A DNA stretch of 64,000 nt, taken from the NCBI RefSeq assembly GCF_965363235.1, contig NC_134846.1, positions 62,361,121 to 62,425,120 on the forward strand. Direction: 5' to 3'. Both the position numbers and the translations under genes were made by a program. Below are positions 24,060 through 35,173 of this stretch, piece by piece. Below the pieces are notes generated by a model. It had not been told where the DNA came from and made no database searches. It worked only from the letters and a program-made list of their open reading frames with translations. Source of the DNA: Mytilus galloprovincialis. Taxonomy: Eukaryota > Mollusca > Bivalvia > Mytilida > Mytilidae. How positions within the stretch are numbered: position 1 is the first letter of the stretch; each line of letters opens with the position of its first letter.

Positions 24060-25605
24060 ATAGGAAATTATAAAAAAAATAAAATGTTATCGTAGTTTAT
24101 TTGGTGGTCGTTGAGCCATACATATCTCGTCAAAGTTTACATGTATTACTATGATGTTATAGACTGACATATACACACCGAGATACACACATAACATGCA
24201 GACGGTGTGGTTAATTTGTACGCAAAAAATATTAATCAGTTGCATAATTACGTCAAAAGACAATGTCGGGATAACCATTCATAAAAATTAATTTTATTTA
24301 AAAAAAAAATAAAGAAGTTTGTCCTTCGTCATACATTATTCATCTAGTTCTTCTTCGAAAACAAGTATTTTTGTTACCACATTATAAATTCATATGGCTA
24401 AACACTGTTCGATATATCTGTCAGGTAGTACATAGAGGTTAATGACATAACTTTGTTCATATATAAACTTGGTAAGTAATCATATCTTTCATTTATGGTG
24501 ATAACAATAAAAGAATTCAAAATTAAAACCGTAGAATACCATTCAAAATTAGAGGAAACTTAAGACAAGGTAAGATGGAAATTAATATTAAAACTACAGG
24601 TAGAGTTAAATAAACAGAAAGTAATACATGTACAAGATTACCAAACGGTTATTATGGTTATGGTCTGAATTATTTTGATTTTTAGGAATGAAGCGCTGGA
24701 ATAAGTCACTTTTTTCAAAAGTTAGAGCCAGAAATTAAAATGAGATATACATGTATATGAAAATGCTTGAATCACAAGTACCTGAAATGAAAGATTTTTT
24801 TCCTATATAACGGAACTATGCAAAGTACTGGCCTACAAGTTTGAAGTTTGTCTAGCTATAAAACCAGGTTAAACCAAAAATGTCTTCGGAAAATGGAAGT
24901 TGTTTTTCACATGTTCTGTTGATTGGTAGCGTTTGGTTTTATTAGTTTTATATGGACTTCCCCTTTTTGAATTAGCCTTAGAGTTCAGTAACTTTCAATG
25001 CTCTAATACAGATTCACTTAGATAAAATCACCTTGGAGAAATATGTATTCTGTATAAACAAACTGTGCAAATTTGAGAACAGTGGTGTTTCTATGGTAAC
25101 ATACAAGATTCATGATTTAAGGCTAAACTTACTGTCGGGCTTATAGTGTTAAGTTAGTTTTTATGACATTGCTTTCCTTTATAGTAAAGAAGTGCATTTT
25201 TAGTATTGAGTATTATGGATTAGTATTTACTAGGAAATGAAAAAAAGCACTCATTATTTTTTTGCTCATGAAGCTCTTTAATGTCGTACGAGTTGAGAAA
25301 TGTATTGATACACCACACGAGAGTGAAGTTGGTATGTTGCTGTCAAGGTGATGAAAATTCATAATTCAAAAATTGAAATAGTTTGGTTCATCATATACTC
25401 TGGTCCTGAGATAACCAGCGGAGTCAGATTTGAGGTATATGTCTAGAAATGCGGTAGACGATGTTGTGCCTGTGGCTTCAATATATAATCTTTAGAATAG
25501 TTTCACATTTTGAATTGTTGTGGTCTTTTATAGCTTATATAAAGAATGGGTGTCCGCTCATTGCTGAAGATTGCACGATAAATAAAGGCAACAGTAGTAT
25601 ACCGC
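24060..25605. other. Intergenic DNA, no gene seen
   Basis: A trace of the Penelope-like tail phrase is visible near 24950-25000 (GACTTCCCCTTTTTGAATTA). Otherwise I see neither coding segments nor structured repeats. Confidence 0.4.
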
Positions 25606-25611
25606 TGACCT

Positions 25612-25795
25612 GTTCAAAATTCATAAATCGATAGAGAAAAAAACAAATCCGGGTTACAAACTAAAACTGAGGGAAACGTATCAAATATAAGAGAACTACG
25701 ACACAACACCGAAATGTAACACACACAGAAAAGAACTATAATGTAACATTCATAACTTGGTACTGGGCATTTTACAAAACAAACTTGCATACAAC
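25612..25795. repeat. Mytilid interspersed repeat 'W'
   Basis: It contains TGTTCAAAATTCATAAATCG, AAACAAATCCGGGTTACAAA and GTAACACACACAGAAAAG. I recall these phrases as a frequent Mytilus repeat. Single copy in this window, so the call rests on memory. Confidence 0.45.
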
Positions 25796-25849
25796 CACGT
25801 TGTTTTGACAGTTTTTCCACCGACAATTATTCCTCATCACCTTATTTGT

Positions 25850-26735
25850 ATAGGGTATGTTTGTCATGTATAGATCCATTATCAACTTATAGTCTTTTAA
25901 CACTGAACAATTCCTTTGAAGTTATTTCTATAATCTGATAGGTTCCCTATTAATGTCAATTGAATTAAGTAATGAAGTTGTAAATAAAATTATGTGCCTT
26001 CCTTGTAACACCAAAAAAAAAACATAAATATAGTCCATTACAAATACGATGATAAAAAATAAGAAATGTTATTGACATTATAAAAATATCTATCTTTACT
26101 AACACCCACCAAAATAAGGTAGTAAAATTGTCACTGACCTTGCTTATTATGCATTGAATCATAATACAATAATATCATCTAAATATGTTTCCAATAAAAT
26201 CCACTATTTTTGACATCCGATGGGAAAAATAAATGATGTATTGAAGGTATATTTGCATTTTTATTATTATATAAGTATGATGCACGATCACAGCAATATA
26301 TACGGATATATTATTTGAAACAACTGGTCAGGTAAGACTCAAGGTTTTTGTAATCAGGAAATATCTTTTATAAATATGTAATTATTTAAGCAATCATTAG
26401 AGACAATTGATTAATGCTGTACATATCTCTCTGGTATTCTCTGGAATTTTTGTATTTTAGAGTATTCCTCCATAATCATTTCAAACGAATTGTTAGCTGT
26501 AGCTTTTCCAAGTGATCTAGACTATGAATAATTAATTATTTTAAACTTAAATAAGTCTTTAATTGACAAGTTATATAAAGATATATATATATAAAGATAA
26601 AAAGATGAGAAAAATTATTCACAAAAGATCAAATGACGTAGCTTTAACCATTAGCAAAACATATACCGTACGGTAAGCTATTAAAGGCTCAAAATGAGAA
26701 AATGTAGAAAAAAATAAATAGGAAAACCAACTTCC
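25850..26735. other. Intergenic DNA with a partial copy of repeat 'Y'
   Basis: Near 26640-26700 the phrases TAGCTTTAACCATTAGCAAA and ATACCGTACGGTAAGCTATT recall family 'Y'. Nothing else could be supported. Confidence 0.4.
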
Positions 26736-26739
26736 CTCT

Positions 26740-27840
26740 GTAGACTGTTTCAATAAATTGTCAGCATTCCTAAAGAAGGGACTACTTGCCGACCTCTTCT
26801 TCTTTCTAAACTTTTATGATTGGTTTCCTTTAGTATATTTTCTAACACCACTAGAATTAAAAAGAACAACAGACACGGCTTCCCTGCATCATTTTTAGAC
26901 ATGTACTTCGATTTTACTATAAGCGGTCATCTCGGTACCAAAATATATGACAAAAGAGACCATCCTAATTTTGAAATTATAAATTTACCAATCTGAGAAG
27001 CATTATACAAACTTCACCTGCATCTGGGATATACACTTCACAACACGTTCGGTATTCAAAAGCTTGCAGCTGCTACTCAGAACCTTTAAAACGACACCCG
27101 GCAGTGTCTGAGCAAAGTTTATGAACCAGGGTTATGACAAAGAACGTCTCGTCCTTTTTCTAAAAAAAATCATCGGATGATACCAAACCCAAGTTGATAA
27201 ATATTTTGTATCAACTTCTGAAATCATACAACATGGTCTTGAAGTGTCGATTCTATGTCCTGACAGTCTAAATCATCTCAATAATTAGGAAATATAGTGT
27301 TCTTTTAATTTGTCTTTGTATATTTTTTAATTAACTGTTTAGCCTATTTTTTGTTTTATACTTTTTGGCTCGGTATTTATTCATCTCGTCATTATTCATT
27401 ATACTATGGACTTTTTGTACTCTGTTCTTTCATTCTAGTATATGTACTTTCAGTTTGACTATATAGTGTCTAAATGTCATTTTGTTTTTCTTTGTTGAAA
27501 TAGTTATTTGTTTTAAAGTGATTCAGATTATAACACAATTTTGGCTGCATTATCCCTATTCTTGACATGTCTACCTAGTATGTCTGTTTGTTTTGTTCAC
27601 ACGTTTTTGTCAACATAATGCAATTCAATGAGACTGACATACAAGTGAGAGGTTTAGCTAGCTATAATCAAGGTTTAATCCAAAAGTTTCTAAATAAGGA
27701 AATGTAGCAAGACAGGAATATGACACTTGTTTTTCCTTCGTTTTATGTGATTGAGCTTTAGATTTTGTCATTTGATAAAGGACTTCCCTTTTGAATTTTC
27801 CTTGAACCGGTAAATTTGATATTTTATTATTTCCCATGTA
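26740..27840 (+). mobile_element. Second Penelope-like remnant (reverse transcriptase and tail)
   Basis: 26750-27280 is clearly related to 8745-9290, the reverse-transcriptase end, for example AACAACAGACACGGCTTCC and the codons for LEIK-TTDTAS-like sequence. The tail follows to about 27840 with TACCTAGTATGTCTGTT, CATACAAGTGAGAGGTTTAG and the GGACTT end phrase. It is a heavily decayed fossil, lacks the endonuclease part and has many breaks. Confidence 0.65.
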
Positions 27841-28164
27841 GTCAGCATCGTTGTTCTAGATTTGTGTACGAATCAATATACGAAAATTCATTTTGTCATG
27901 TTTTTTAACTGCAAGTCATCTTAGATCGGATTTGTTTCGTATTTATCTTATCCTTGGATGTTTTCTATGCTTTGTGGCAATCAGTTGGAGTCATTTTGAA
28001 CTGATGTGTTCCTTTTATTCTGAAGTCTGCTGTTACACCATAGTCCCAGGATGAGCGCGAACCCAGCAAATACTATATGTGTCTATCTCAAGTCAACATT
28101 CGATAATTCAGGGCTTATTGTTGGTTGCATGTTTATTTTTATGTAATTGGTTCTTTTTTATGTA

Positions 28165-28345
28165 TAAGAAGAAAAAAGTAAAATCACAAAAATACTGAAC
28201 TCCGAGGAAAATTCCAAGCGGAAAGTCCCTAATCAAATGGCAAAATCAAAAGCTCAAACACATTAAACGAATGGATAACAACTGTCATATTCTTGACTGG
28301 TAACGGATTTGGGTATGTAGAAAATGGTGGATTGAACCTGGTTTT
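28165..28345 (-). mobile_element. Inverted Penelope-like tail copy, uninterrupted
   Basis: It contains AAAATCACAAAAATACTGAA, CCCTAATCAAATGGC, AACTGTCATATTC and GAAAATGGTGGATT. It matches 6682-6833 joined directly to 7317 onward, so it preserves the target into which the 6834-7314 fold-back jumped. Confidence 0.65.
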
Positions 28346-28604
28346 ATAGCCAGCTAAACCTCTCATTGTATGACAGTAGCTTCAAATTCAGACGGTTTTT
28401 TTTTTGTTTTCGTTTGAACTGTTTCTCGTCATTTTGGGCTCTTTTGAACAATCTCATCGCAATCATATTAAATCTCCTAATTTCATATAAGTTCTATTTA
28501 TTACACATTAATTTTAACTAACATGAACATATTTTGTGTTTTCTATAAATGTTTTTGAACTGCAAGTAGTCTTAAATCGGCATCGTTTGTATTTTATCGT
28601 ACTG

Positions 28605-28745
28605 CAAAAAGTTAAATCACAAAAATACTTAACTCCGAGGAAAAGTCAAAACGGAAAGTCCCTAATAGAAATGGCAAAATCAAAAGCTCAAACACATCAA
28701 ACGAATGGACAACAACTGTCATACTCCTGACACGGTACATGCGTT
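28605..28745 (-). mobile_element. Another inverted Penelope-like tail copy
   Basis: It contains AAATCACAAAAATACTTAAC, GGAAAGTCCCTAAT and GGACAACAACTGTCATAC, as in the copies at 6.7 and 28.2 kb. Confidence 0.6.
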
Positions 28746-29324
28746 TGTTTGAAACTTATTTGAAAAGTTTTAAATCGCCATGACGAAAGAGAATGTTATA
28801 TACAGGTCTTCGGTTAACGAATTATTTCTTCTACAATTATACTTGACCACCAAAACTCGGAAAAGATAAGCCTCAAAGTTTTTAACATCAAGGATAATAT
28901 ATACATATGCTGGTTTTAGTTGGTCAGATATTTGGGGGAAAAACAAAATTGCAGAACGATACAACATTACATCTTTCTGAAATTCAGATTGGAAATGTCA
29001 TAATACTGCTATGACTGTTAAAGTTTATCTAAAGGAAGATAGTGTTATAAAAAATTTGAACGACAGAGCCATCAGTTTACTTTGATTTTGAATTCTTAAA
29101 AGTGCGAGGGAAACTCTGTCTTATTGGCATGCATACCAAAGATATTGAGTTATTTGTATCCTTGATCGATTCATTGTTATTCAATAACTAAACTGTTCTG
29201 TCAATTTTCGGGCGGGACATTGCAATTACTACATTAAGTGATTTATTTATTATTTATGATCATTTAATGGCAGTTGACTCATATATATCAACAGTTTTTA
29301 TTTTGCAAAATTGTAAAAAATTCC

Positions 29325-29349
29325 AACACAAACACACACACACACACAT
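29325..29349. repeat. CA microsatellite
   Basis: An uninterrupted CA run directly before the inverted-repeat element at 29352. Confidence 0.85.
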
Positions 29350-29351
29350 AC

Positions 29352-29609
29352 ATATGAGCTGCGTCGGATAGAAATCGACCTTATGCAAGTGCAGGTACAC
29401 AGATACATGTATAAGACTTTGATTGATTTTGGAATAACTAAGATATAAAAGCTGCATTTTGGTCCGTTTAAAAGGGTTATCTTCTTATGAAAACCTACTT
29501 TTGGAACAATAACAGACTTTCCGAAGAAATTATTTTAACCCAAAATAGGTTAACAGAGGTATTGATTTTCGTTTGCATAAGGTCGATTTCTATCCGACGC
29601 AGCTCATAT
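29352..29609. mobile_element. MITE with perfect 37-bp terminal inverted repeats
   Basis: 29352-29388 (starting ATATGAGCTGCGTCGG) and 29573-29609 (ending CCGACGCAGCTCATAT) are exact reverse complements over 37 bp. The 184-bp interior has no open frame of note. The ATAT at each tip is self-complementary, so the target duplication could be TA, ATAT or absent. Perfect arms suggest recent insertion or gene-conversion-like upkeep. Superfamily not assigned. Confidence 0.8.
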
Positions 29610-29847
29610 ATTGATATTCAAAACCCGATTGTATTTTAATCATCGCAAGTTATCGTATCCGTAGTTAATGTACAACATCTTGTTTGTATATGTATTTTAT
29701 TATGTCCATACCTTACTCATATTTTAAAAATGACTGAAGTTGATTAACCGATCTTATTTCTGCAATCAATGTAACCGTTACATATAAAACTGTACTACTA
29801 TTTAAGGTGAAAATAGGTTGGCAGTTTTTCCTATAGAATACCAATGA

Positions 29848-29852
<5 letters not shown>

Positions 29853-29886
<34 letters not shown>
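29853..29886. repeat. AT microsatellite
   Basis: An alternating AT run of about 34 bp in the upstream region of the 617-residue protein gene. Confidence 0.9.
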
Positions 29887-29888
<2 letters not shown>

Positions 29889-30020
29889 AAAGTTTGAAAA
29901 TTTAAGACACTTATTGTGGAGTTTAGTAAGACGATTGTGTAATCCGTCATTAAATTATATTGCCTTCGTTCACTCGAAGATTTCTATTAATGACAGGGAG
30001 ATAGATTGCGTTATAAGGAA

Positions 30021-30175
30021 TAAGGAGATGTGATGTGATTGCCAATGAAACAACTATCCAACAGAATCAAACCAGCATCGATTTACTTAAATATAGGTCC
30101 TCGTACGTATACGGTCTTCATCAATGAGCAAAACTCATTCTATATAGTACTAGTAGTCAGCTATAAAATGTCCTT
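30021..30175 (+). repeat. Repeat 'Y' upstream of the 617-residue protein gene
   Basis: It contains TGTGATTGCCAATGAAACAA, TATACGGTCTTCATCAATGA and GTCAGCTATAAAATGTCC, the diagnostic phrases of the family, about 170-320 bp before the start codon. Confidence 0.65.
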
Positions 30176-30344
30176 GCATGACAAATTGTGAAACAACTTA
30201 AATGAAAATACCAACAGCCTGGATATTGAAAAAATCAGTTATCAGTTATCAATCAGTGCACAAGATGTTCATACTTTTGCTACTAAAGTAAATATATATG
30301 TTTTTTTCTTTTTTTTCAGGAAAAAAAGAATTATTCGCTTCAAC

Positions 30345-32198
30345 ATGCGAGATCTATTGGTTTTGTTACTTTTCATATCTTCATGTCATGCCAGATTGCT
30401 TGAACTAGAATTGGAAGACTTCCAAGGTGTTGGTCGATCTATCGTGACAAGACAAAATGCTTCAGATGGTAAAGTCGTCCATCTTTTATACGATAATATA
30501 ATCCGGTATGAAATGTGCGTTCATTCTCCTCTTGAAATGAATATATCTAATATTTTTTTTTCCAACGATGTCGATAATAAAGGTGACGAAATAAGCGTTT
30601 ACATGGATGAAAGACTTGTTGGTTCGTTTAGAACAAACCAACTACAGTATTTAAGTCTTTCGAAATGGAATAATTTCTACCCTAGCGGAGCAATTGGCGA
30701 ATCTTTTCGTTTAGACTATGGTCGTCATATGCTAACAATCCGAGTCACGCAAGCAGATGACTTTGGTGTTGAGTTGGACAATATCAAGTTCGAAATTGGA
30801 GATGCTATCATTACAAATAAAAATCTGGCATGTGATGTATACTGTTTTGATGATATCAAGTTTGAAACTCCCGGTGCTGCTGCCGATATTGACGGGTTTA
30901 AAATAAAGAAATTTAATAAAGCAAGTGTATGTGCAGAGGAAGAGAATGTAAAAGTAGCTTTCTACCATGACACAGCATCCAATTTCCAAATAAAGGCAAC
31001 AAGACCAAAATATGCAACGTGTTCAAATAGCAGAGAGGCCGATTTTAGGGACTGTAAACTTGCAAGTCCTGCATGGAAATTTAATGACGTGCAACTTAAT
31101 TCCGGTACGCCAGTAGTACATAAAACACATCGTGCGTCCCTGGCTGTTGATAAATCTGAAACAAGTGCAACAGTTGCAGTAACATTTGACATGTCTGGAT
31201 TTTCCATAACCCGCGGACAGGGGGAAAGACAAACTGCCGGAAAGTTGTTTGTTATGCTTGGGAAATTGGACACTACAGAGGCAGCATTTGCCAAAGTTTC
31301 ATACATGGGGAAAACAGGACGATTAGAACACGGCCCTGAATTCACGTTTGACCAAGAATTTCCTTCAAACGTTTGGGAAATTGAAGACAACTTCTGGGGC
31401 GATAATAATGGTAATAAAATAATCATAGAAATTACTACTGTTGATAATACTTTCAACGGAGTATATGTTAAGGAAATAAGATTAGAAAAACGAGACATGC
31501 AAGTTCGTCCATTCATGCTCTATAATGACGGAATATTTTTGTTCGAAGGTTTACACAGAGATCCATGGTGGTTAAAGCAAACGGCAATGAAAGTCAATAT
31601 GGTAGAAGGAGGAGTTACCGGTAAAGTTTTCGATGACGTAGCTAATCTCCGATTGTACATGAAAAAACCTTATGATGATGGTTATTCCCAAATTTTCGTC
31701 CTTCATGATGATGGTCATAGTCGTGTACAGCCAGTAACCCCACACGGCATGGATTGGACACCGTTTGGTTCTTCACTTGTAATTGGCCCAACTAGTCCAA
31801 ACGTACAGCGTCCATTTGTATCCATAAAATCTATTGATTTAGTACCAAGCAAATTAAAGATGACGATTAGATACCATGACGAATCGTCACTGGTACTAAA
31901 AGTGGTAGCATCGCCAAAAGAAACAATCGTTAAAATCCACAAGTATAAAACAACAAAAGATCGTAAACAAAATGCCCTCCTCACATTTTTGTCGACTTGG
32001 GTCGAAAACGGATACTCTTATGTTGATCACATGTCTGTAGACGGTGCCGTTGGAAATGGTATAATGAAAGATTTTGTTGGTGGAGACACAAAGCATGGAA
32101 CTAGAGCCAATTTCTACAGAAAATGTCTGTCACGGTTGAATACACAGAGTCCTGATATTGAAATCACTGTCCAAGGCGTCTCTGGTGATGAAGATTAA
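30345..32198 (+). CDS. Secreted 617-residue protein of unknown function
   Basis: A single open frame from ATG to TAA. A polypyrimidine tract and CAG at 30317-30319 lie 25 nt before the ATG, so the transcript very probably starts with an untranslated exon upstream, which I could not place. Residues 1-16 form a signal peptide (hydrophobic LLVLLLFIS, likely cut after CHA). Residues about 17-152 look like a beta-sandwich carbohydrate-binding module (CBM6/35-like: LELEDF start, exposed aromatics, LDYGRHMLTIRV near the end). This is a resemblance only. Residues about 160-240 hold a cysteine cluster (CDVYC and later single Cys). The remaining 370 residues are Asp/Gly- and beta-rich without a motif I know. 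N38 and N66 sit in N-glycosylation sequons. No membrane segment other than the signal is evident. Codon use is even and the frame intact, so this is a functional host gene. I believe related secreted proteins are expanded in bivalves, but cannot verify this. Confidence 0.85.
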   Translation: MRDLLVLLLFISSCHARLLELELEDFQGVGRSIVTRQNASDGKVVHLLYDNIIRYEMCVHSPLEMNISNIFFSNDVDNKGDEISVYMDERLVGSFRTNQLQYLSLSKWNNFYPSGAIGESFRLDYGRHMLTIRVTQADDFGVELDNIKFEIGDAIITNKNLACDVYCFDDIKFETPGAAADIDGFKIKKFNKASVCAEEENVKVAFYHDTASNFQIKATRPKYATCSNSREADFRDCKLASPAWKFNDVQLNSGTPVVHKTHRASLAVDKSETSATVAVTFDMSGFSITRGQGERQTAGKLFVMLGKLDTTEAAFAKVSYMGKTGRLEHGPEFTFDQEFPSNVWEIEDNFWGDNNGNKIIIEITTVDNTFNGVYVKEIRLEKRDMQVRPFMLYNDGIFLFEGLHRDPWWLKQTAMKVNMVEGGVTGKVFDDVANLRLYMKKPYDDGYSQIFVLHDDGHSRVQPVTPHGMDWTPFGSSLVIGPTSPNVQRPFVSIKSIDLVPSKLKMTIRYHDESSLVLKVVASPKETIVKIHKYKTTKDRKQNALLTFLSTWVENGYSYVDHMSVDGAVGNGIMKDFVGGDTKHGTRANFYRKCLSRLNTQSPDIEITVQGVSGDED

Positions 32199-32399
32199 CT
32201 TTCTGTACTTCAATTTACATACTTAGCTGTGTAGGAACATGACAATTTAGGTTTCTACTATAAACCTTTTTATTTTTATAGGAATAATTTATACGTATAG
32301 TAATCATATTAAAATATTAGAAGTCCAGAGGTTGTTGTTAGTTTGTGTCCGTCATTATTGTTTTCGTAAATTGCTTTGTTATAAATTAGTTCGTTGATT

Positions 32400-32560
32400 T
32401 TCTCTTTTGAATGGAGTCACATTTTTCATGTCAGTGCCTTCTATATACGGCATGGGTTTTACTCGTTGTTGAAGGTCGTGTGGTTTTCTGTAATCGCTTA
32501 CATCCACTTCATTTGGAAATCTATTGTTACATTGGCACTTATATCTCATGTCCTTTTTTA
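32400..32560 (-). repeat. Repeat 'Y', reverse orientation, next to the minisatellite
   Basis: TTTTTCATGTCAGTGCC, TATACGGCATGGGTTTTAC and TCGTTGTTGAAGGTCGTGTG are the reverse-orientation phrases of family 'Y'. The frame open through this region into the minisatellite (32394-32801) is therefore not taken as a gene. Confidence 0.6.
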
Positions 32561-32649
32561 TGCGGAAGAAGCTGTTCAGAATATAACTACTAAAATTGGT
32601 GTTGGTCAGGCAAGATCCTTAAATCAAAAGTATGATGGCTTTACATTGA

Positions 32650-33800
32650 TACAGATAAAACATCAGTTAAAAGAAAGACTGACAACACATCGGTCAAAAG
32701 AAACACAGCAAACTCATTGGGCCAATGAAAGACAAACAAAACATAGGTCAAAAGAAAGACAACAATTTGATCAAAAAGAAAGACAGACAACACATTGTTA
32801 AAAAAAAGGACAGATAACCGGGACATTGGTTAAAAGAAAAACAGACACACAGTGGTAAAAACAAAGACAGAATACACAACACCTTGTTAAAAGAATCAGA
32901 CAATACATTGGTTAAAAGAAAAAAGTCAGAAAGACAACATATCAAAAGACACACAACGCATTGGTAAAAAGAAAGACAGAAAACACATTGGTAACATTGG
33001 TCAAAAGAAAGACAACACATTGGTCAAAAGAAAGACAACACATTGGTAAAAAGAACGACAGAAAACACATTAGTAATATTGGTCAAAAGAATGACAACTC
33101 ATTGGTCAAAAGAAAGACAACACATTGGTCAAAAGAAATACAACACAATGGTCAAAAGAAAGACAACACATTGGTCAAAAGAGAGACAACACATTGGTCA
33201 AAAGAAAGTCAACACATTGGCCAAAAGAAAGACAACACATTGGTCAAAAGAAAGACAATACATTGGCCAAAAAAAAAGACAACACATTGGTCAAAAGAAA
33301 GACAACACATTGGCCAAAAGAAAGACAACACATTAGTAAAAAGAAAGACAACACATTGGTCAAAAGAAAGACAACACATTGGTCAAAAGAAAGACAACAC
33401 ATTAGCCAAAAGGAAGACAACACTTTGTCAAAAGAAAGACAACACATTGGTCAAAAGAAAGACAACACATTGGCCAAAAGAAAGACAACACATTGGCCAA
33501 AAGAAAGACAACACATTGGTCAAAAGAAAGACAACACATTGGCCAAAAGAAAGACAACACATTGGTCAAAAGAAAGACAACACATTGGCCTAAAGGAAGA
33601 CAACACTTTGGTCAAAAGAAAGACAACACATTGATCAAAAGAAAGACAACACATTGGTCAAAATAAAGACAACACATTGGCCAAAAGGAAGACAACACAT
33701 TGGTCAAAAGAAAGACAACACATTGGTCAAAAGAAAGACAACACATTGGCCAAAAGAAAGACAACACATTGGTCAAAAGAAAGACAACACATTCAAAAGG
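32650..33800 (+). repeat. 23-bp minisatellite, open in all three forward frames
   Basis: The unit starts GACAACACATTGGTC and is followed by AAAAGAAA. It is degenerate from about 32650 and well ordered from about 33000 to 33797 (roughly 35 units), with GGTC/GGCC as the main variant. Because 23 is not a multiple of three and the unit contains no stop, all three forward frames read through and encode the same 23-residue periodic peptide (KRKTTHW, SKERQHIG, QKKDNTLV) at different offsets. The longest frame is 32961-33593. No initiation context or signal peptide supports translation. Confidence 0.9.
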
Positions 33801-33829
33801 AAACAAGACAAGCAGCAAAAGTCATGAAA

Positions 33830-35165
33830 AAATTCATGGAATTAATTTGACTTAAAGTCAATAAGAAGATTTGTGAACAGCCAAAACTATTTTCAGTTAC
33901 TAAAAGTGATGGTTTTACAGAAACAACGTATGAAAAATAGAGAAAAAACCTAGTACAAACTAGTTACATTGCATGTGATTTGTTTTTGTTTTAAACGAAC
34001 AATGATTTAATTCAACGAGAAACCTAGTTTTCTATTATAGTTTCTGCAAAATTTGAGTTAAATGAATCTTTCAATTGACAATGTGTCTTTGTTCACATAT
34101 TTGTAGATATTTTGTTGAACATTTTTCCTGTCAAAATATTTTCTCTTTCAACTTTTCAGGGGAAATAACAACAAAATGGGTCATACGACTTTTTTTAAAT
34201 TTGGAAAGAGACCTACCACTACTTAATATTATTAAAGCGCGATTTGCTGTAGTAACTTTATTTTTTGAGATATAATCCCAAAACTTTGAAATTTGCATTC
34301 AAGGGGTAATAACTCAATAATAGAAAATTCTAGATAAGATAGACTTTGCCTTATGATAATTATAAACTTTTCAGATTTGCTCTATCTACTTTTTTTTTAT
34401 AAACAAGTCAAAACACTTGTTGTTTTAAGCAACAGTAGTCATGTTTGTTGTTGGAACGAATTCCTGGATACAACTTTATCCAAACGAAATAGTCTAAACA
34501 ACATTAAGATTAAGTTTGTGACATTTGACCCTGTAGTTTCATTGAAAATACAAAAAAATATTACGACAATAGTCAGACGATGATGAAAGCTGAGTGATAT
34601 GTTTTTGTTGGGCCAAGTAAGCTAAAATATTCAGTTATAGCTGATACTACAATTAGAGAATGAAAAAGAAAGCATGCGATGAAATGCTTTGATTGCTGTA
34701 CATATCATGATTAAATTTATATCTTTTATGAAGGTTTTACCACATTAAGTATCATATAAACTTTGCATAATTAAATTTACTCGAAATGAGATCAAGGTCA
34801 AATGAAATCTGACAGACGGAAATGTACACCTTACAATGATACCCTATACCAAATATAGTTACTGCATTGCTAATAGTATCAGAGAAAAACAATTACCAAA
34901 ATTGAACCATTCAACTGGGGTCCAGGTCAAATATACCATTCCAGACAACATATACACCAAGTAATCAATCCATACTTATTATTGACGAATGCCCCATGAA
35001 AATAATGATTACATGTGTTGTATGTGTTATGTGAAATGTGAATTCAATCTACCATATTGTTTATTGGTAAAGATAGCTGGTAAAAAAGTATAACCTACAA
35101 ATAAAGCACAACTTTATGTAACAAAGAAATTTCAGTCCCTGGAGAATACTTCTTAATTGATCTTT
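33830..35165. other. Intergenic DNA with a faint interspersed repeat
   Basis: 34770-35000 (GAGATCAAGGTCAAATG, GACAGACGGAAATGTACACC, ATACCCTATACCAAATATAG) resembles a dispersed bivalve repeat I recall. The rest shows no gene. Confidence 0.4.
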
Positions 35166-35173
35166 AAAATGAA

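Noticed and set aside
30962-31516. 184-codon frame on the - strand
   Set aside because: Lies wholly opposite the intact 617-residue CDS and has no motif; antisense shadow.
32394-32801. 135-codon frame leading into the minisatellite
   Set aside because: Its first half is the reverse strand of repeat 'Y' and its second half is the minisatellite; the apparent protein is a chance fusion.
32961-33634. Lys/Arg-rich repeat protein of up to 210 residues
   Set aside because: The frame is open only because the 23-bp unit lacks stops; all three frames give the same peptide, with no start context or signal peptide.
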